Part shown: positions 10,926 to 21,829 of the stretch, piece by piece
Layout: every line of letters begins with the position of its first letter
Numbering within the stretch: position 1 is the stretch's first letter
Assembly: GCA_946902875.1 (NCBI GenBank)
Contig: OX336339.1
Location: 4,030,897 to 4,094,896 of the forward strand
Direction: 5' to 3'
Length of the DNA stretch: 64,000 nucleotides
DNA from: Nematopogon swammerdamellus
Taxonomy: Eukaryota; Arthropoda; Insecta; Lepidoptera; Adelidae
Program-made: the position numbers and the translations under genes
The notes under the pieces: model-generated
The model's input: only the letters and a program-made list of their open reading frames with translations
Told to the model about the DNA's origin: nothing
The model's database searches: none

Positions 10926-11487
10926 GTGACAACAGGGCTCAGGGACGAAGTAACTACCACGGACCACATCGACAGTGTTTGTGCCAAATTGAGTAAAGCA
11001 TGCTACTGTCTCAGAATTCTGGCCCAAACATGTGACATAAAAACAATGGTAAACGCATATTACGGATATTTCTACTCCACAATGATATTCGGGTTAGAAT
11101 TCTGGGGAGTAGCAGGCGACGCCCACAACATATTCGTACTGCAAAAACGTGCAGTACGAATAATAAACAAATCGGCGTGGCGGGAAAAGATGCTGACGAT
11201 GTACGATGCTTACGTAGAAAGTCGTGCTGTTTGCGAGGTGTAACGGCTCAGAATACAACGCACGCACACACACCTACACTACCAGGCACAAGCAACTACT
11301 TCAAATGCCAAGTCACAGCACCACGAAATTCCAAAAAAGCTTAAAATTCAAGGCGGCTAGCATTTATAACAAACTGCCCCTTGAATTGCAAAGAGAGGAG
11401 AGCGAAGTCTCTTTTAAAAAGAAACTGCATAAATGGCTTTTAAATAAAACATTTTATGACATGACGTATTTTAAGTTAGACATATAA
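10926..11487 (+). pseudogene. Jockey/CR1-like LINE reverse transcriptase, C-terminal remnant
   Basis: Two plus-strand frames carry it. The first (10926-11243) includes LRILAQTCDIKTMVNAYYG, FGLEFWGVAGDAHN and LQKRAVRIINKSAWRE, the usual thumb and post-RT text of Jockey or CR1-like elements. The second (11224-11487) includes LKFKAASIYNKLPLELQRE and ends SFKKKLHKWLLNKTFYDM, a normal C-terminus. A frame change and an internal deletion of the linker separate them, so it is dead. AT-rich 3' flank follows. Confidence 0.8.
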
Positions 11488-12009
11488 GGCAATTGCTGCA
11501 ATGATAATAATAATGTTTTTAATACCTTATTACTTTTAAAAAATTTTATATTGTTTTTAATGTTTAATTTTAATTTTTAACTCTAATTATTTAATTTTTA
11601 ATTCTAATTTTTAATATAATTTATATACTAGGTTAATTTTTATGACGAAGTGAAAAGGAAAAAAAATTATATTATATATATAATTATATAAAGATAAAGA
11701 AGATAAAAAAGATAAGATATAATTATATATATAAAGATAACCTTTGGTTTGACCCTTCGAAAACAGACTAAGATAATGCTTGATAGTAAGCTGACCTCTC
11801 TTGCTTTGCTTGTTATATCTACGATTTGGAATATTAACTCTTTCACCGAAATTATGAATATGCGTTTCATGAAGGTTTCAAGCTGATTCAAGACTTTGAA
11901 ATCTTGCATGAAAAACTGGCGCATGGTACCTACTTAGCCAACCATGTCTGTTTTCATAATATAAATATGTAGGTACATATTATAAAATTTTTCGTAAATA
12001 TGTATTGCA
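11488..12009. other. AT-rich flank, no gene
   Basis: Very AT-rich (ATATAATTATATA stretches at 11668-11740); probably the LINE 3' UTR plus genomic filler. Nothing else seen. Confidence 0.5.
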
Positions 12010-12248
12010 CTCAAATAGAAATTCGAGCAGGAGATATAAACGCATGCTCTAGGAAATTTCTACCAGTATACTTTTGGGGTATGTATGTTTGAGGTAAACT
12101 CCGGAACCACTGATCAGATTTTGATGCGGTTTACACCAATGGAAAGAGTATTCATGGGGATCATTTATTATCAATATCATGTTTGCGTTTAAATCGGATT
12201 TTCTATTAAACCGAGTCTACCGCGAGCGAAGCCGCGGGCAAAAGCTAG
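12010..12248 (+). mobile_element. Helitron-like 3' end
   Basis: Ends ACCGCGAGCGAAGCCGCGGG then CAAAAGCTAG, followed by T, the CTAG|T form of Helitron 3' ends with a GC-rich hairpin before it. The interior (AACTCCGGAACCACTGATCA) is a common lepidopteran non-autonomous type. No clear 5' TC end found. Confidence 0.6.
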
Positions 12249-12278
12249 TTAGGTTAGGTATATTCGAGTTATTGCAAA

Positions 12279-12519
12279 TTTTTTTTTATGGAAACGGACA
12301 CGGTTGGCTACATCACCTCCAACCATCTGTGATGTCAGCCCATAACACCGGGTGAACTTGGTGCCACGTCAGTGCTTCCCTTCGGTCGTGCCGGCTACAC
12401 TGAACTGGACGGAAACACAAACTATTTACATAGGTAGACGTTTCGATCGACCTTTCATTCAGTGCGGTGGTACCAACCCGGGCGGGTTAAACCCTACCAC
12501 CTAGTAATATAAGAAGGGA
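12279..12519 (-). repeat. SINE, 5'-truncated
   Basis: Minus-strand copy with T-run at 12279 and body up to the CCTACCACCTAGTAA region; the promoter half is missing. It abuts another repeat fragment (12520-12612). Confidence 0.8.
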
Positions 12520-12626
12520 GTCATATCCCTTAGTCGCCTTTCTCGACATACACAAGGAGAGATGCAGTGGGGCTATTCTTTTAAAGTACCGGCCCCCACA
12601 CGGTATAAGGCAATAAGAGGAAATAC

Positions 12627-12904
12627 TTTTTAGGGTTCCGTATCCGGTACGGGACCCTATTATTAAGCCTACGCCGTCTAAAAGTAAAAAATTCACGAGG
12701 GTTCCCATAGAAGAAACCAGAAAAGTGTATGCGCGCGCGCCATCTACCGAATAGAGTGTGAAGCATTTTAACTAATCATGACATTGAACTAATATGAAGC
12801 ATTTCATAACACGCCATAGATGGCGTGAGTGGTGCTAACCATGAGATGGTGATAAGGAACCCTCGGTGCGCGAGTTCGACTCGCACTTGGCCGGTTTTTT
12901 TTTT
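12627..12904 (-). repeat. GGTTCCG-family repeat lacking its microsatellite
   Basis: Has both ends (AGGGTTCCGTATCCGG and GTTCGACTCGCACTTGGCCG plus T-run) but jumps from ACGCCGTCT straight to AAAAGTAAAAAATTCACGAG, deleting the (GTCT)n and the following 100 bp. Confidence 0.85.
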
Positions 12905-13241
12905 ACTGTGTGGGGCCGGTATCTACTTAAAAAGAATAGCCCCACTGCATTTCTCCCCATGCATGTCGTAAAAGGCGACTAAGGAATAAGGACAAGATGC
13001 CGTGCTAAAGGGCGACAGGCTCGCCACCTCTCACCTTGGCATGTTACTTCCACCGAGACATGCAGCAGGTGGGTCTTCGTGCCTTACTTGCTGCTTGATC
13101 GATTGAATCTTGTTGGAATACTTTGCGAAACGTGGTGGTCGGTGTTGTGCTGTAATTTACCAGGGTTCTTGCAGCACAACAACGATTACTCTGCTTACCC
13201 CGATTGCCGGGACTCAGCGTGTGTGATATGTATGTATGTAA
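12905..13241 (+). repeat. Full-length GTGGGGCCGGTACTT-family repeat
   Basis: Runs from ACTGTGTGGGGCCGG through CACCTCTCACCTTGGCA and CTGCTTACCCCGATTGCCGG to a TATGTATGTATG tail. The tail stops about 12 nt from the splice donor of the ABCG exon at 13254, within its intron. Confidence 0.85.
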
Positions 13242-13253
13242 AAAAATACTTAC

Positions 13254-13443
13254 GGAAGGACAGTGTGCTGAGCGAGAACTTGTTGATGGTGCACGTGATG
13301 TTCGAGAACTCGAGCTGGACCGGTCTCCGCGGCAGCAGCGGCGACACATTGTTGTTTTCTGGCCGCGCGCCCCCCGCCTCGCCCCCCGCTCCGCCGCCCA
13401 CCGCCATCGCTCCCCCGGCCGCACGCGCGAGAGGCGGCCCTGG
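13254..13443 (-). CDS. ABCG half-transporter, N-terminal coding exon (gene B)
   Basis: Encodes the start of an ABCG-family half-transporter, a membrane ATPase moving lipid-like substrates. Reading on the minus strand, the exon begins after TTCCCTCTGCAG (13444 upward). It has a 36-nt 5' UTR and an ATG at 13407-13405 in a GAGCGATGG context, codes 51 residues plus one base, and stops at the donor GTAAGTAT (13253 downward). The peptide has a Gly/Ala-rich start, then PLLPRRPVQLEFSNITCTI, the RPPVxxEFxxxxCTV-like strand that precedes the Walker A region in ABCG1/4-type proteins. The ATPase core is not seen; I found no further exon in 1-13253, so intron 1 exceeds 13 kb. If the AG were not used, an in-frame upstream Met at 13476 is possible. 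Family sure; exact orthologue unknown. Confidence 0.75.
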
Positions 13444-13539
13444 CTGCAGAGGGAATACTATGGTTAGAGTCGGCATGAGATTATTAGAAATCGCCTATAT
13501 TTAATTTATTAAACCCAAAAGTTAAATTACAAATTAAAA

Positions 13540-13700
13540 AAAAACCCTACAGCTCTGAGTTTTTATATTTTATTTACTTAGCGGTCCCCCGTCTCCTTTA
13601 TGTAAGTAAACGAAAATTAGTTTTTCCTTTTTACGGGTCGGGGTTTTTTAAAACTTGTAATTTAACTTTTACTTCAAGCTTAAAAAAACAAATCATTAAA
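13540..13700 (+). repeat. Fragment of hairpin-bearing repeat
   Basis: Contains AGCTCTGAGTTTTTATATTT and TTACTTAGCGGTCCCCC, the loop and one arm of the conserved hairpin described for 4870-5480. It lies just upstream (transcript sense) of the ABCG exon. Confidence 0.7.
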
Positions 13701-14245
13701 ACCGGCCAATACATGGTGGTACGGAACCCTCGGTGCGCGATTCCGCCTCGCACTTGGCCGGTTTTACTTTATCTTTATAACACTCCTGCACCGTCATTGG
13801 CAATAATCAATTAGTATCTTTAGGTTGAAAAAAAACCGAAAAGGAAAACAATTTCCCGGACCTTGTCGCTTATTCTAAACTTTTTGCTTACTTACAAAAC
13901 ATCTAACTGTAGAAAAACATACGAGCACCATTAGGATATTTTTTCTGCAAAAAACAGTAGTGACGTATTGAAATCGAGGGTTTTTAAATTTATATAAAAA
14001 AAATTGGACTCGTACATCAGGGCTTCGTTAAGAGAGGTAATTTCCCTGCGCGCGGCGTTTTCCCTTCTTTCTTTATAGATCTGAATAAATGATCATTTTA
14101 TAGACTTTTTTTGCGAAACTAGATTTTATTCGGAATTTTTTAGTAAATATTTTCGAAAATATCACACACACACACAATAAAATATGAGATATATTTTTGC
14201 ATGTTTATAACCTTTACAATGTTTTTCGAAAATGAGAAATACCTA

Positions 14246-14676
14246 TACAGGTTGTTAAAACGGCGAGTACATTAATTTCGCCAGCGCAATCCTCATGTTT
14301 TTCCTAGACAAAAAGCAAATAAAGTTTTCCTCTAAAGTGTCTAGTTGTCGAGATATGAATTTTGAAATGTATGTTTTCGTCTAGTGTAATTTAACGCGTT
14401 GTTGCCGCTCCGCACCTTCCGCTTGCCGACCGGCAGTCGTCCACTCACAACACAAAGCTAACCCCCGCCCCTCCCCCCGCCAACACCTCCGTCCGAGGCG
14501 CTCACGTCTCACCCGCTCTTCCCCCCTCCGCGCCGCCCTGTTGTCATTAGATCATTTTTACACTAAAATAATCAATTAGTTTGTATGAAAACTGTAACTT
14601 TTTATTTAAAGGGAATTCAGAAAAAAGTTATTTGACTTTTTTGTTACTCTTGATCCCAATAATCATTTCCTAAATT
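14246..14676. mobile_element. MITE, second copy, right end lost
   Basis: Left end CAGGTTGTTAAAACGGCGAG and interior match 8369-8811 closely. The right inverted repeat is replaced at about 14677 by a GGTTCCG-type repeat beginning GTCAAGTGCGAGTC. Confidence 0.8.
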
Positions 14677-14936
14677 TCGAGTCAAGTGCGAGTCGGACTT
14701 GCGCACCGAGGTTTCCACAAAAAAAAAAAACGTTGAAAAAACACGCTTCTTGTATGGGGATCCCCTCTTATTTTTTTACTTTTTCTACTTTTTATTATTT
14801 GTTATTATTATTTCCGCCATAATAACACATAATATTCTGTAAAAGCTTCAACGGCTAGCTATTCGGTTCCAAAGATACAGCAGACAGCAGCGTAGGCTTA
14901 GTAATAGGCTTCCGTACGGAGTACGGAAACTTAAAA
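14677..14936 (+). repeat. GGCTTCCG-variant interspersed repeat
   Basis: A subfamily with AATAGGCTTCCGTACGGAGT near its end instead of AATAGGGTCCCGTACGACGG. Related copies: 33973-34630 (minus), 50100-50335 (plus), 60770-60990 (plus) and 63690-64000 (minus, cut by window end). Confidence 0.75.
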
Positions 14937-16084
14937 ATCTAATGACACACGCACGGCGGGTGAGACGAATTTTATTCATCCATCCATTTTATTCATTAGA
15001 TAAATGCAAAGCCGAACAGTAGAAAATGGTATGTTTTCCTCTTCATTAAGAGAAAAAATACGTCCCGCCCGACCAGGATTCGAACCTGGAACGACGTATT
15101 TTTTCCTGGTCGGGACGTATTTATTAAGACGTAAACGGTTTTATTTAGCTTGACTTCGTATGTTTGTTTCTATCTTTGTTTCAAATCTTGCGACAACTTT
15201 TTTTCTCTTCATCTTTGGCTTTGAATTTATCTAAAAAATAAATATAATAAAAAGCGAGTACATTCTTATTACTAACATATAAAATAATATATGTACATGA
15301 CACCCCGTCAAATGTTAAAATCCATCAAACAGTTTAGGCGTGCCAAAGAAATAAACATACACACATACACTCGATAATCATAAACCTCCTTCTGCGTCAC
15401 TCAGTCGGGTAAAAATGCACAATACATTTATGGGTCAAATTCAATTCAATTCAAATTTATTATTAAGAAACACAGACATTACAAAACAGGGATACAACGA
15501 CATGACACATAAACAATGGACATGCTTAACCTGCGTTTTTTGTCGGCCATTAAGTGCACATGCATTTTTTATTTATTGAATTTTTTATGATCCTTAATTT
15601 GTTTGTCTGACGTAAGAAACTATACAATTTATGAATAATCATTCATTTTCATATTTTCAGACTGACTTCTGGCCCTAGACATCCCTTAGCATATTTGACT
15701 TTCAAAACCAGCTAAGTATGGAAAAAATTCTATGTATTTACGTAAATAAAATTTGTTCTATGACTGTGTGAATTTACATAATATTGTCTATGTTCTAACA
15801 ATATAATTGTATTTATGCTTATACTGTCATTAGGTACTGTTTCGTGATTGTGAAAAATAAAGTCATACTCGTATCTAAGTTATGTTATCTATCATAGAAA
15901 TAATGATATTTATGTTTTAAAATCAAACCAATTCATAATTGTAGAGTGTGTATGTTAAAACTAAAACTTTGATTAAAGGTTTAGGTATTTATACCTCTTT
16001 TTAGGTGAGTAAAACTAATTAAATAAAATTAACCTAATAAATAATAAAACCTAAATAATTACATGTTAGTCTTACTGTAAGTAA
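14937..16084. other. Non-coding, with tRNA T-arm relic
   Basis: No gene. At 15063-15096 the minus strand reads CCAGGTTCGAATCCTGG plus TCGGGCGGGACG, a perfect tRNA T-arm with no A box or anticodon arm upstream. 15310-15410 matches a common repeat (TTAGGCGTGCCAAAGAAATA). The rest is AT-rich. Confidence 0.6.
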
Positions 16085-16745
16085 AAAATTCGTCCAACTC
16101 AGTCGACTCCGCCACAGTGCCCAATACGCTGGCTGCGTTGCCCCTTTGAATGGCTAGCCCTATTCGCTGAAAGAAGAAAGACTTAATTGGCTCGTCGGTC
16201 ACCAGACTTATCAATAAGGAGCTTTCCTAGGACGTTTCCGAAAGTCCTTGCGTCGGCTGACTACACGCCAATACAAGTGTTTCCACAGCAAAGGCCAGGA
16301 ATTCGAGGTGGCCGCGCAAGCCAACGTATTTTTAAATTTTCTGGTTTTGTGCACCTGAAGCCGCGGAGCCAGCCGAATTGGACGAGCCGGCAATATGGGT
16401 AGGTGCGAAGGTGTCAGCACACGTCGGGTCCCATACTAAAGCCTTCCCCCGGCTCCACGGGACTAAGGTCACGCCGTCAGGCCTATTTCCGTCGTCCCGC
16501 CCGACATAGGCCTGGTGGATCCAGCAGACTGGGAAAGTCCGGTGTGACTCGGGCCCTCTATAAAAGCAGATTGATGTTGCTATGTCGAGACGGACGACCG
16601 GCACTACGCTGGCATGCTAGTCCATGGTGGCCGAACGGGTCGACGTCAGTAGCGCACACACAGACGTGTGGTTGGCACACCTTCGCACCCACTCGTAGTG
16701 CAACGGAGATTCTCACTGCGTGGTTATCTAAAAGTGTTCCCATAA
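16085..16745 (-). pseudogene. LINE C-terminal domains (RPDG/WDATC family), broken
   Basis: Minus-strand frames carry, in order, RISVALRVGAKVCQPHVCVC ... [12 protein letters not shown] (a Cys/His cluster, 16743-16580), then [20 protein letters not shown] and [10 protein letters not shown] (16478-16370), then AFAVETL, and finally the C-terminal [15 protein letters not shown] text near 16120-16160. In related elements this order follows the reverse transcriptase. The RPD...D spacing recalls a nuclease fold, but that is inference. Frameshifts make it a pseudogene. Confidence 0.75.
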
Positions 16746-18047
16746 GAAAACTAAAACAATTATTTTTTTTTTTTTTTCAATTTCATAGTTCATCTCACCC
16801 ACCACCAAAGACATTAAACCCTTGCCCACCACACTTTGGCATCGGAAAATTATTTTTAGAAATACATTGTCATCGCACGGATTTTTCTTCTACAGCCTGC
16901 ACTATAAAATTAGAACTACATATTTATTTTTGTTTTTATCTACTGAGAAGACATTAATATAAATACGGGTGTAATCAATGGAGTGTCCGTGCAAGACAAC
17001 TAACATTTATAAAATTATATTATAACCTACTGTTGCATGTCAAATTCCTGACAGCTTGCAGTATCATAAGGATATTAAAATATATATATATTTTTTGGTT
17101 ATTTATTTCGGTAACAATCAACGACGTATCATACAAGCTCTTTGGTAACAATGTAGATACTCATTCGTTTTCGAAAAGCAACGTACAGTTATAATTTACG
17201 TAAATATTTCACAAACATTAAAACATGATTTTAGTGTCGTGAGAGCGCGACAGCGACTTACGAAAATATTTTAACCGCAAAAGACTGTTCGGTGAATGGA
17301 AGGTGATCCACGTAGGTAATCTTTTTATGTTAGAATAGTGTAAAAACCTTTAAAAAAAACATCTAACCTATAATTATAAAAACAAGAACTAAAAACTTTG
17401 TAATCTGTACCTACACCTACTTATTTCTGATAGATCAGTAATCGGATTACTGACGATACTAATTATATATCCAGTAACAAGACTTTAATATTTTTTTTAC
17501 GAAATTTACACATTGTAAAAAAAAATTAACTTAATATATATTATGTATATTTCTTTGACGAGTGGCGTCTTCCGTGTGATAGAATGACATTTGTGTCCGT
17601 ATGTTTGGCTGTCTGTTAATAATTACTGAACCAATTCGGATGGAGTTTTCGGAAAAATATAGTACCTACATAATATGGGATAACATTTAGATTGGGGTCG
17701 GAACTGAACTCAGTCCGAGAAAATTCGTCAGTTCAGTTTGCGTTCATGTGATTTACCTACTCGAAAATAATCAACTTATAGGTACGACTGCTCTCATTTC
17801 TCACAATTAGGAACCTTGTCAAATTAACATTCACTCACATTGCCCCTACAAAATTATACAAATAATCAAATATTTTATTTTGACAGGGTTCCTGAACTGT
17901 GAGAAATGAGTGCTGTCGTCAGTAATGCGTTTTCGAGACATGGGATATGTGATGTTTTGCGAATATATATATTTTTTAATTAAGTACTTACGGCATTAAT
18001 CATATCTTACAGCGACTGAGTAGTAGAGGTCGAACGAAAGTGATAAA
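16746..18047. other. AT-rich non-coding stretch
   Basis: Nothing recognised. 17794-17815 CTCATTTCTCACAATTAGGA and 17896-17917 CTGAACTGTGAGAAATGAGT form loose inverted copies about 100 bp apart. Confidence 0.5.
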
Positions 18048-18395
18048 TAAAAAAACCGGCTGAGGGTTCCGTATCGCCATGTTATTGGTCAGCGCCACTC
18101 ACGCCATCTATGGCGTGTTTATGGAATGCTTCATATTAGTTAAAATTCATGATTAGTTAACACGCTTCATACTCTTTTCGGTAGATGGCGCGCATAAACT
18201 TTTTAGTTTCTTCTATGGGGACCCCTCGTGAATTTTTTACTTTTTCTTATTTGTTGTTATATCTGCCATAATAATACATATTCTGTTAAACGGGCTACCT
18301 ATTACGGTTCAAGAGATACAGCCCTCGGACAGACAGACAGACAGACGGCGTAGGCTTAGTAATAGGGTCCCGTACAGGATACGGAACCCTAAAAA
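18048..18395 (+). repeat. GGTTCCG-family repeat
   Basis: Nearly complete: AAAAAAACCGGCTGAGGGTT start (short deletion at the B-box end), GACAGACAGACAGAC, and GGATACGGAACCCTAAAAA end. Confidence 0.9.
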
Positions 18396-18755
18396 TGTCA
18401 AAATCGGGATATACACATATGTAATCAATCATATTAATTTGGATCCTAACAACATAAATGATTAGATAGATGATACATTACGTCAACGCCTAAAACTATT
18501 TTCAAGATTATAGGACAGACAGCGAGATAGGCAAACGTTTTTTTTCAAGGTTACCTACAATTTTGTCGCTATCATCATAATAGCTTTCTGAATCTGTCAA
18601 CATTTTTTATCACACTATAACCTAAGTGATTAATCAATAAATCGTTATTTAATTACAATTATATCTTTATTGCACAACATACAAGCATACATAAGTAATT
18701 AACTAGTTCGTCAAACAAAAAACATAACATATCCCTGCATAATATATTATCGGCT

Positions 18756-19083
18756 CCTTAAGTGTGTTCTATCGCTTATTCCATGGGGAGTTGCCGGAGG
18801 AGCTGTTCAAGCGATCCCGCCGCCGTCCCCTTTCCACCTCCGCACCACGCGCACCGGGCAGGGTATGCATCCCAACACGCTGGACTTACCGCGGTCGCGT
18901 ACTAACCGGTTCTGCAGATCTTTCATCTACAGAACCGGCAAACTCTGGAACGCTCTCCCTGCTCATATATTTCCCCCCAAGTACAGTCTCGGGTCCTTCA
19001 AGAGGGTCGTGAATAGGCACCTGGCCGGCATGGCATTCGCAACCCCCGCATACGACCGAATGTCTATACTTAGGCGTTGTTAG
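18756..19083 (+). pseudogene. LINE C-terminal fragment
   Basis: Codes LFHGELPEELF in one frame and, after a shift, RTGKLWNALPAHIFPPKYSL then GSFKRVVNRHLAG, a typical end of a Jockey-type reverse transcriptase ORF. A worn second copy is at 57176-57460. 5'-truncated and frameshifted. Confidence 0.75.
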
Positions 19084-19149
19084 ACACCTTATTCGCCACA
19101 TGTCGCGCTTACTATAAAAATATATATATAAATTAAATTAACCAATAAC

Positions 19150-19395
19150 CTATAAACAAAAATATTCATCCATCACGGGGATCAACATTCAACAGCATGG
19201 TGCATGGTGCATGACGGATGCTGCGTTCCCCCGTTGAAGGGCAATGCTAATTCTCTGCTTGAAGTACGTCCCGACCCGACGGTTCCTGGATGCCCAATAA
19301 GCTGTTTTCCTATTTGCTTAGAAAAACTGACGGCATCCGAGCTCCATGCTCCAAGCGTTTCTACCGCGAAGAAACTAAACACAAACTCATAATTT
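19150..19395 (-). pseudogene. LINE C-terminal fragment (RPDG/WDATC family)
   Basis: Minus-strand text FSKQIGKQLIGHPGTVGSGR and related residues match the end of the family at 7935. It abuts a perfect hairpin at 19415-19455 and then a plus-strand fragment of another LINE. Confidence 0.65.
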
Positions 19396-19414
19396 GTATA
19401 TAAAATTTGTTTAT

Positions 19415-19455
19415 TTGTTTGGGCCTTCGCTTCGTTGCAGCGAAGGCCCAAACAA
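19415..19455. repeat. Perfect 17-bp hairpin
   Basis: TTGTTTGGGCCTTCGCT at 19415-19431 pairs fully with 19439-19455 across the 7-base loop TCGTTGC. It sits exactly between two LINE fragments of opposite orientation. Confidence 0.95.
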
Positions 19456-19656
19456 TTATGTTGTTGTCATCCATAAATTTACTCCTTGCCATCCAACCTA
19501 TCTTCGCAGCACTCGCCGCAGAGAAACTGAGCACCCTTTTGTTGTTGACATTGGGCTTTTGAGAACCCATCGGTTCTCTAAATAGTTACTTTGTCGCACC
19601 TCGCAACGCTGGGGTGTGAAACTGTCTTCCGGCGAGCGTGTTTCCCGAAATTTTTA
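19456..19656 (+). pseudogene. LINE C-terminal fragment (second family)
   Basis: Shows RRRETEHPFVVDIGLLRTHR then FSK and a stop, followed by out-of-frame CRTSQRWGVKLSSGERVSR. Same family as 23280-23780 and 41377-41860. Its 3' end is the source of the 147-bp array that follows. Confidence 0.75.
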
Positions 19657-20530
19657 ACCAACGTCGTATTAACAGGTTAGACAGCCTAGCAACAGTCCGC
19701 AAATCTGCTGGCATGGCAGATTTTCGGGCATATTGGAAGGGCAACCCTGCATTTTACTAATACCTCATATCTAATTATACTTTAATAATGTCAGAATTTT
19801 TTAACCAACGTCGTATTAACAGGTTAGACAGCCTAGCAACAGTCCGCAAATCTGCTGGCATGGCAGATTTTCGGGCATATTGGAAGGGCAACCCTGCATT
19901 TTACTAATACCTCATATCTAATTATACTTTAATAATGTCAGAATTTTTTAACCAACGTCGTATTAACAGGTTAGACAGCCTAGCAACAGTCCGCAAATCT
20001 GCTGGCATGGCAGATTTTCGGGCATATTGGAAGGGCAACCCTGCATTTTACTAATACATCATATCTAATTATACTTTAATAATGTCAGATTTTTTTAACC
20101 AACGTCGTATTAACAGGTTAGACAGCCTAGCAACAGTCCGCAAATCTGCTGGCATGGCAGATTTTCGGGCATATTGGAAGGGCAACCCTGCATTTTACTA
20201 ATACCTCATATCTAATTATACTTTAATAATGTCAGAATTTTTTAACCAACGTCGTATTAACAGGTTAGACAGCCTAGCAACAGTCCGCAAATCTGCTGGC
20301 ATGGCAGATTTTCGGGCATATTGGAAGGGCAATCCTGCATTTTACTAATACCTCATATCTAATTATACTTTAATAATGTCAGAATTTTTTAACCAACGTC
20401 GTATTAACAGGTTAGACAGCCTAGCAACAGTCCGCAAATCTGCTGGCATGGCAGATTTTCGGGCATATTGGAAGGGCAACCCTGCATTTTACTAATACCT
20501 CGTACCTATAATTTATACTCTAATAATGTC
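19657..20530 (+). repeat. 147-bp tandem array, six units, LINE-derived
   Basis: Units start CCAACGTCGTATTAACAGGT; AACGTCGTATT occurs at 19660, 19807, 19954, 20101, 20248 and 20395, exactly 147 bp apart. Units are almost identical (single changes such as CTCATA to ATCATA). The first half is the LINE C-terminus RRINRLDSLATVRKSAGMA; the second half is an AT-rich tail. A very recent expansion. Confidence 0.95.
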
Positions 20531-20659
20531 AGAAATCTCAACCGCAAAACGTACCTATATATTGCGTGATCACTATGGCAGTGCAACACTAAACGCGGCC
20601 GCGGCTCAACCGCAGCGCGTCGCCCGCCAGCCTCCACCACCAGTCTGCACACCAGCCGT

Positions 20660-21221
20660 GGTACTTCCATCGACATCTATTTTATAGATTGGCCCATCCC
20701 ATACATCACTCCCGAACAAATATGTTCTCGACGAGAACCGCATATAATGCAGATTTCACGGACAGCCGCTTCATACGGCGTGTGCGGCGCGTGTTGAACG
20801 CACGCAAGTCTGTATCGAGTCGCTGACGCGTGTGTGCAGCATGCCCGGTTGCTGTTATAAAGAGTGACAGTGACAAAAGTTGTTGTTTGTTTCGCCTGAG
20901 CATGTTACCGCGTGTTAAGAAGCCATGCTGTCACGGATAGGATCGTGTGACGGTGCGGTGGTATCGCGTTCTCGTTCTCGCTTGCCTGCTGGTGATGGGA
21001 GTGGGCGGAAAGACGGCAAACGCGCCGCATGACGTCTTTCTCGCTCGTTCTTGTCATCTGTGGGTGGGTGGGGGCGAGCGCGCGATAGTATCGTCGTTGG
21101 GATCGTGTCACGTATCACAATACTGCGTGTGTGTGCACGCACACTTGTACCGACGCGACGTCTAGCACAGGTTGCATCGTACGACGTTCGATCTATAAAA
21201 TAGATGTCGATGGGTACTTCA
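20660..21221. mobile_element. 560-bp element with 23-bp perfect inverted ends
   Basis: CCATCGACATCTATTTTATA plus GAT at 20668-20690 is matched inversely at 21190-21212; similarity extends outward a few bases (GTAC). The interior is CG-rich, with short ORFs on both strands and no domain. I do not recognise the family. Confidence 0.7.
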
Positions 21222-21239
21222 TACTTCATTGGTACAGTT

Positions 21240-21594
21240 AGCGGACTTACTTACTTTCTTCTTTTTAAACACGAATTTCACTCGAGCGAAGCCGCGGGCA
21301 AAAGCTAGTACTAAAATAAAATTGACGATTTTTAGAAAATGTATTTTCTGTATGTATGTATGTTCCTCCATAACTCTTCAACCGATCATCCGAATTCGAT
21401 GAAACTTAGTACAAGCACATATAACTATACGTGACACAGGATAGGCTAAATAAAATTCAGTTTCGGTTACGCTAAGATACAAACCGAATTGTTCCGCGCG
21501 CCGAAATAAAGGTACGGTAGCGAGCGGGCTTATTTACTTTCTTCTTTTAAAATACGAATTTCACGCGAGCGAAGCCGCAGGCAAAAGCTAGTAC
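21240..21594 (+). mobile_element. Two Helitron-like tails in tandem
   Basis: 21265-21309 and 21545-21594 both end with GCGAAGCCGC(G/A)GGCAAAAGCTAG then T. Between them is the interior ATTGACGATTTTTAGAAAAT, TATGTATGTATGTTCCTCCA and GACACAGGATAGGCTAAATA, shared with 27399-27720 and 56192-56561. Confidence 0.7.
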
Positions 21595-21829
21595 TATATA
21601 CAGCATAATATACTAATTATTTATTAATGTCTGTTTTAAACGTATTAATTTGACAAGTGAATTTTTAAATTTTTAAATGTTTTATCTATCACTGTTTGTT
21701 TTTATTAAAGTGCTTTATATTATTATTATGTGTTGCTTATGTACAGATATGGGTGTATAATTGAAATAAACGTTTAATACAAAACAAATATATATACGAG
21801 TATATACAACACATAACCTATTTCGTCGT

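Noticed and set aside
13079..13504. Plus-strand ORF of 141 codons over the ABCG exon
   Set aside because: Antisense shadow; the minus strand has the family motif and matching splice sites.
20915..21229. 104-codon minus ORF as a gene
   Set aside because: Lies within an element bounded by inverted repeats and runs into one of its ends; no domain.
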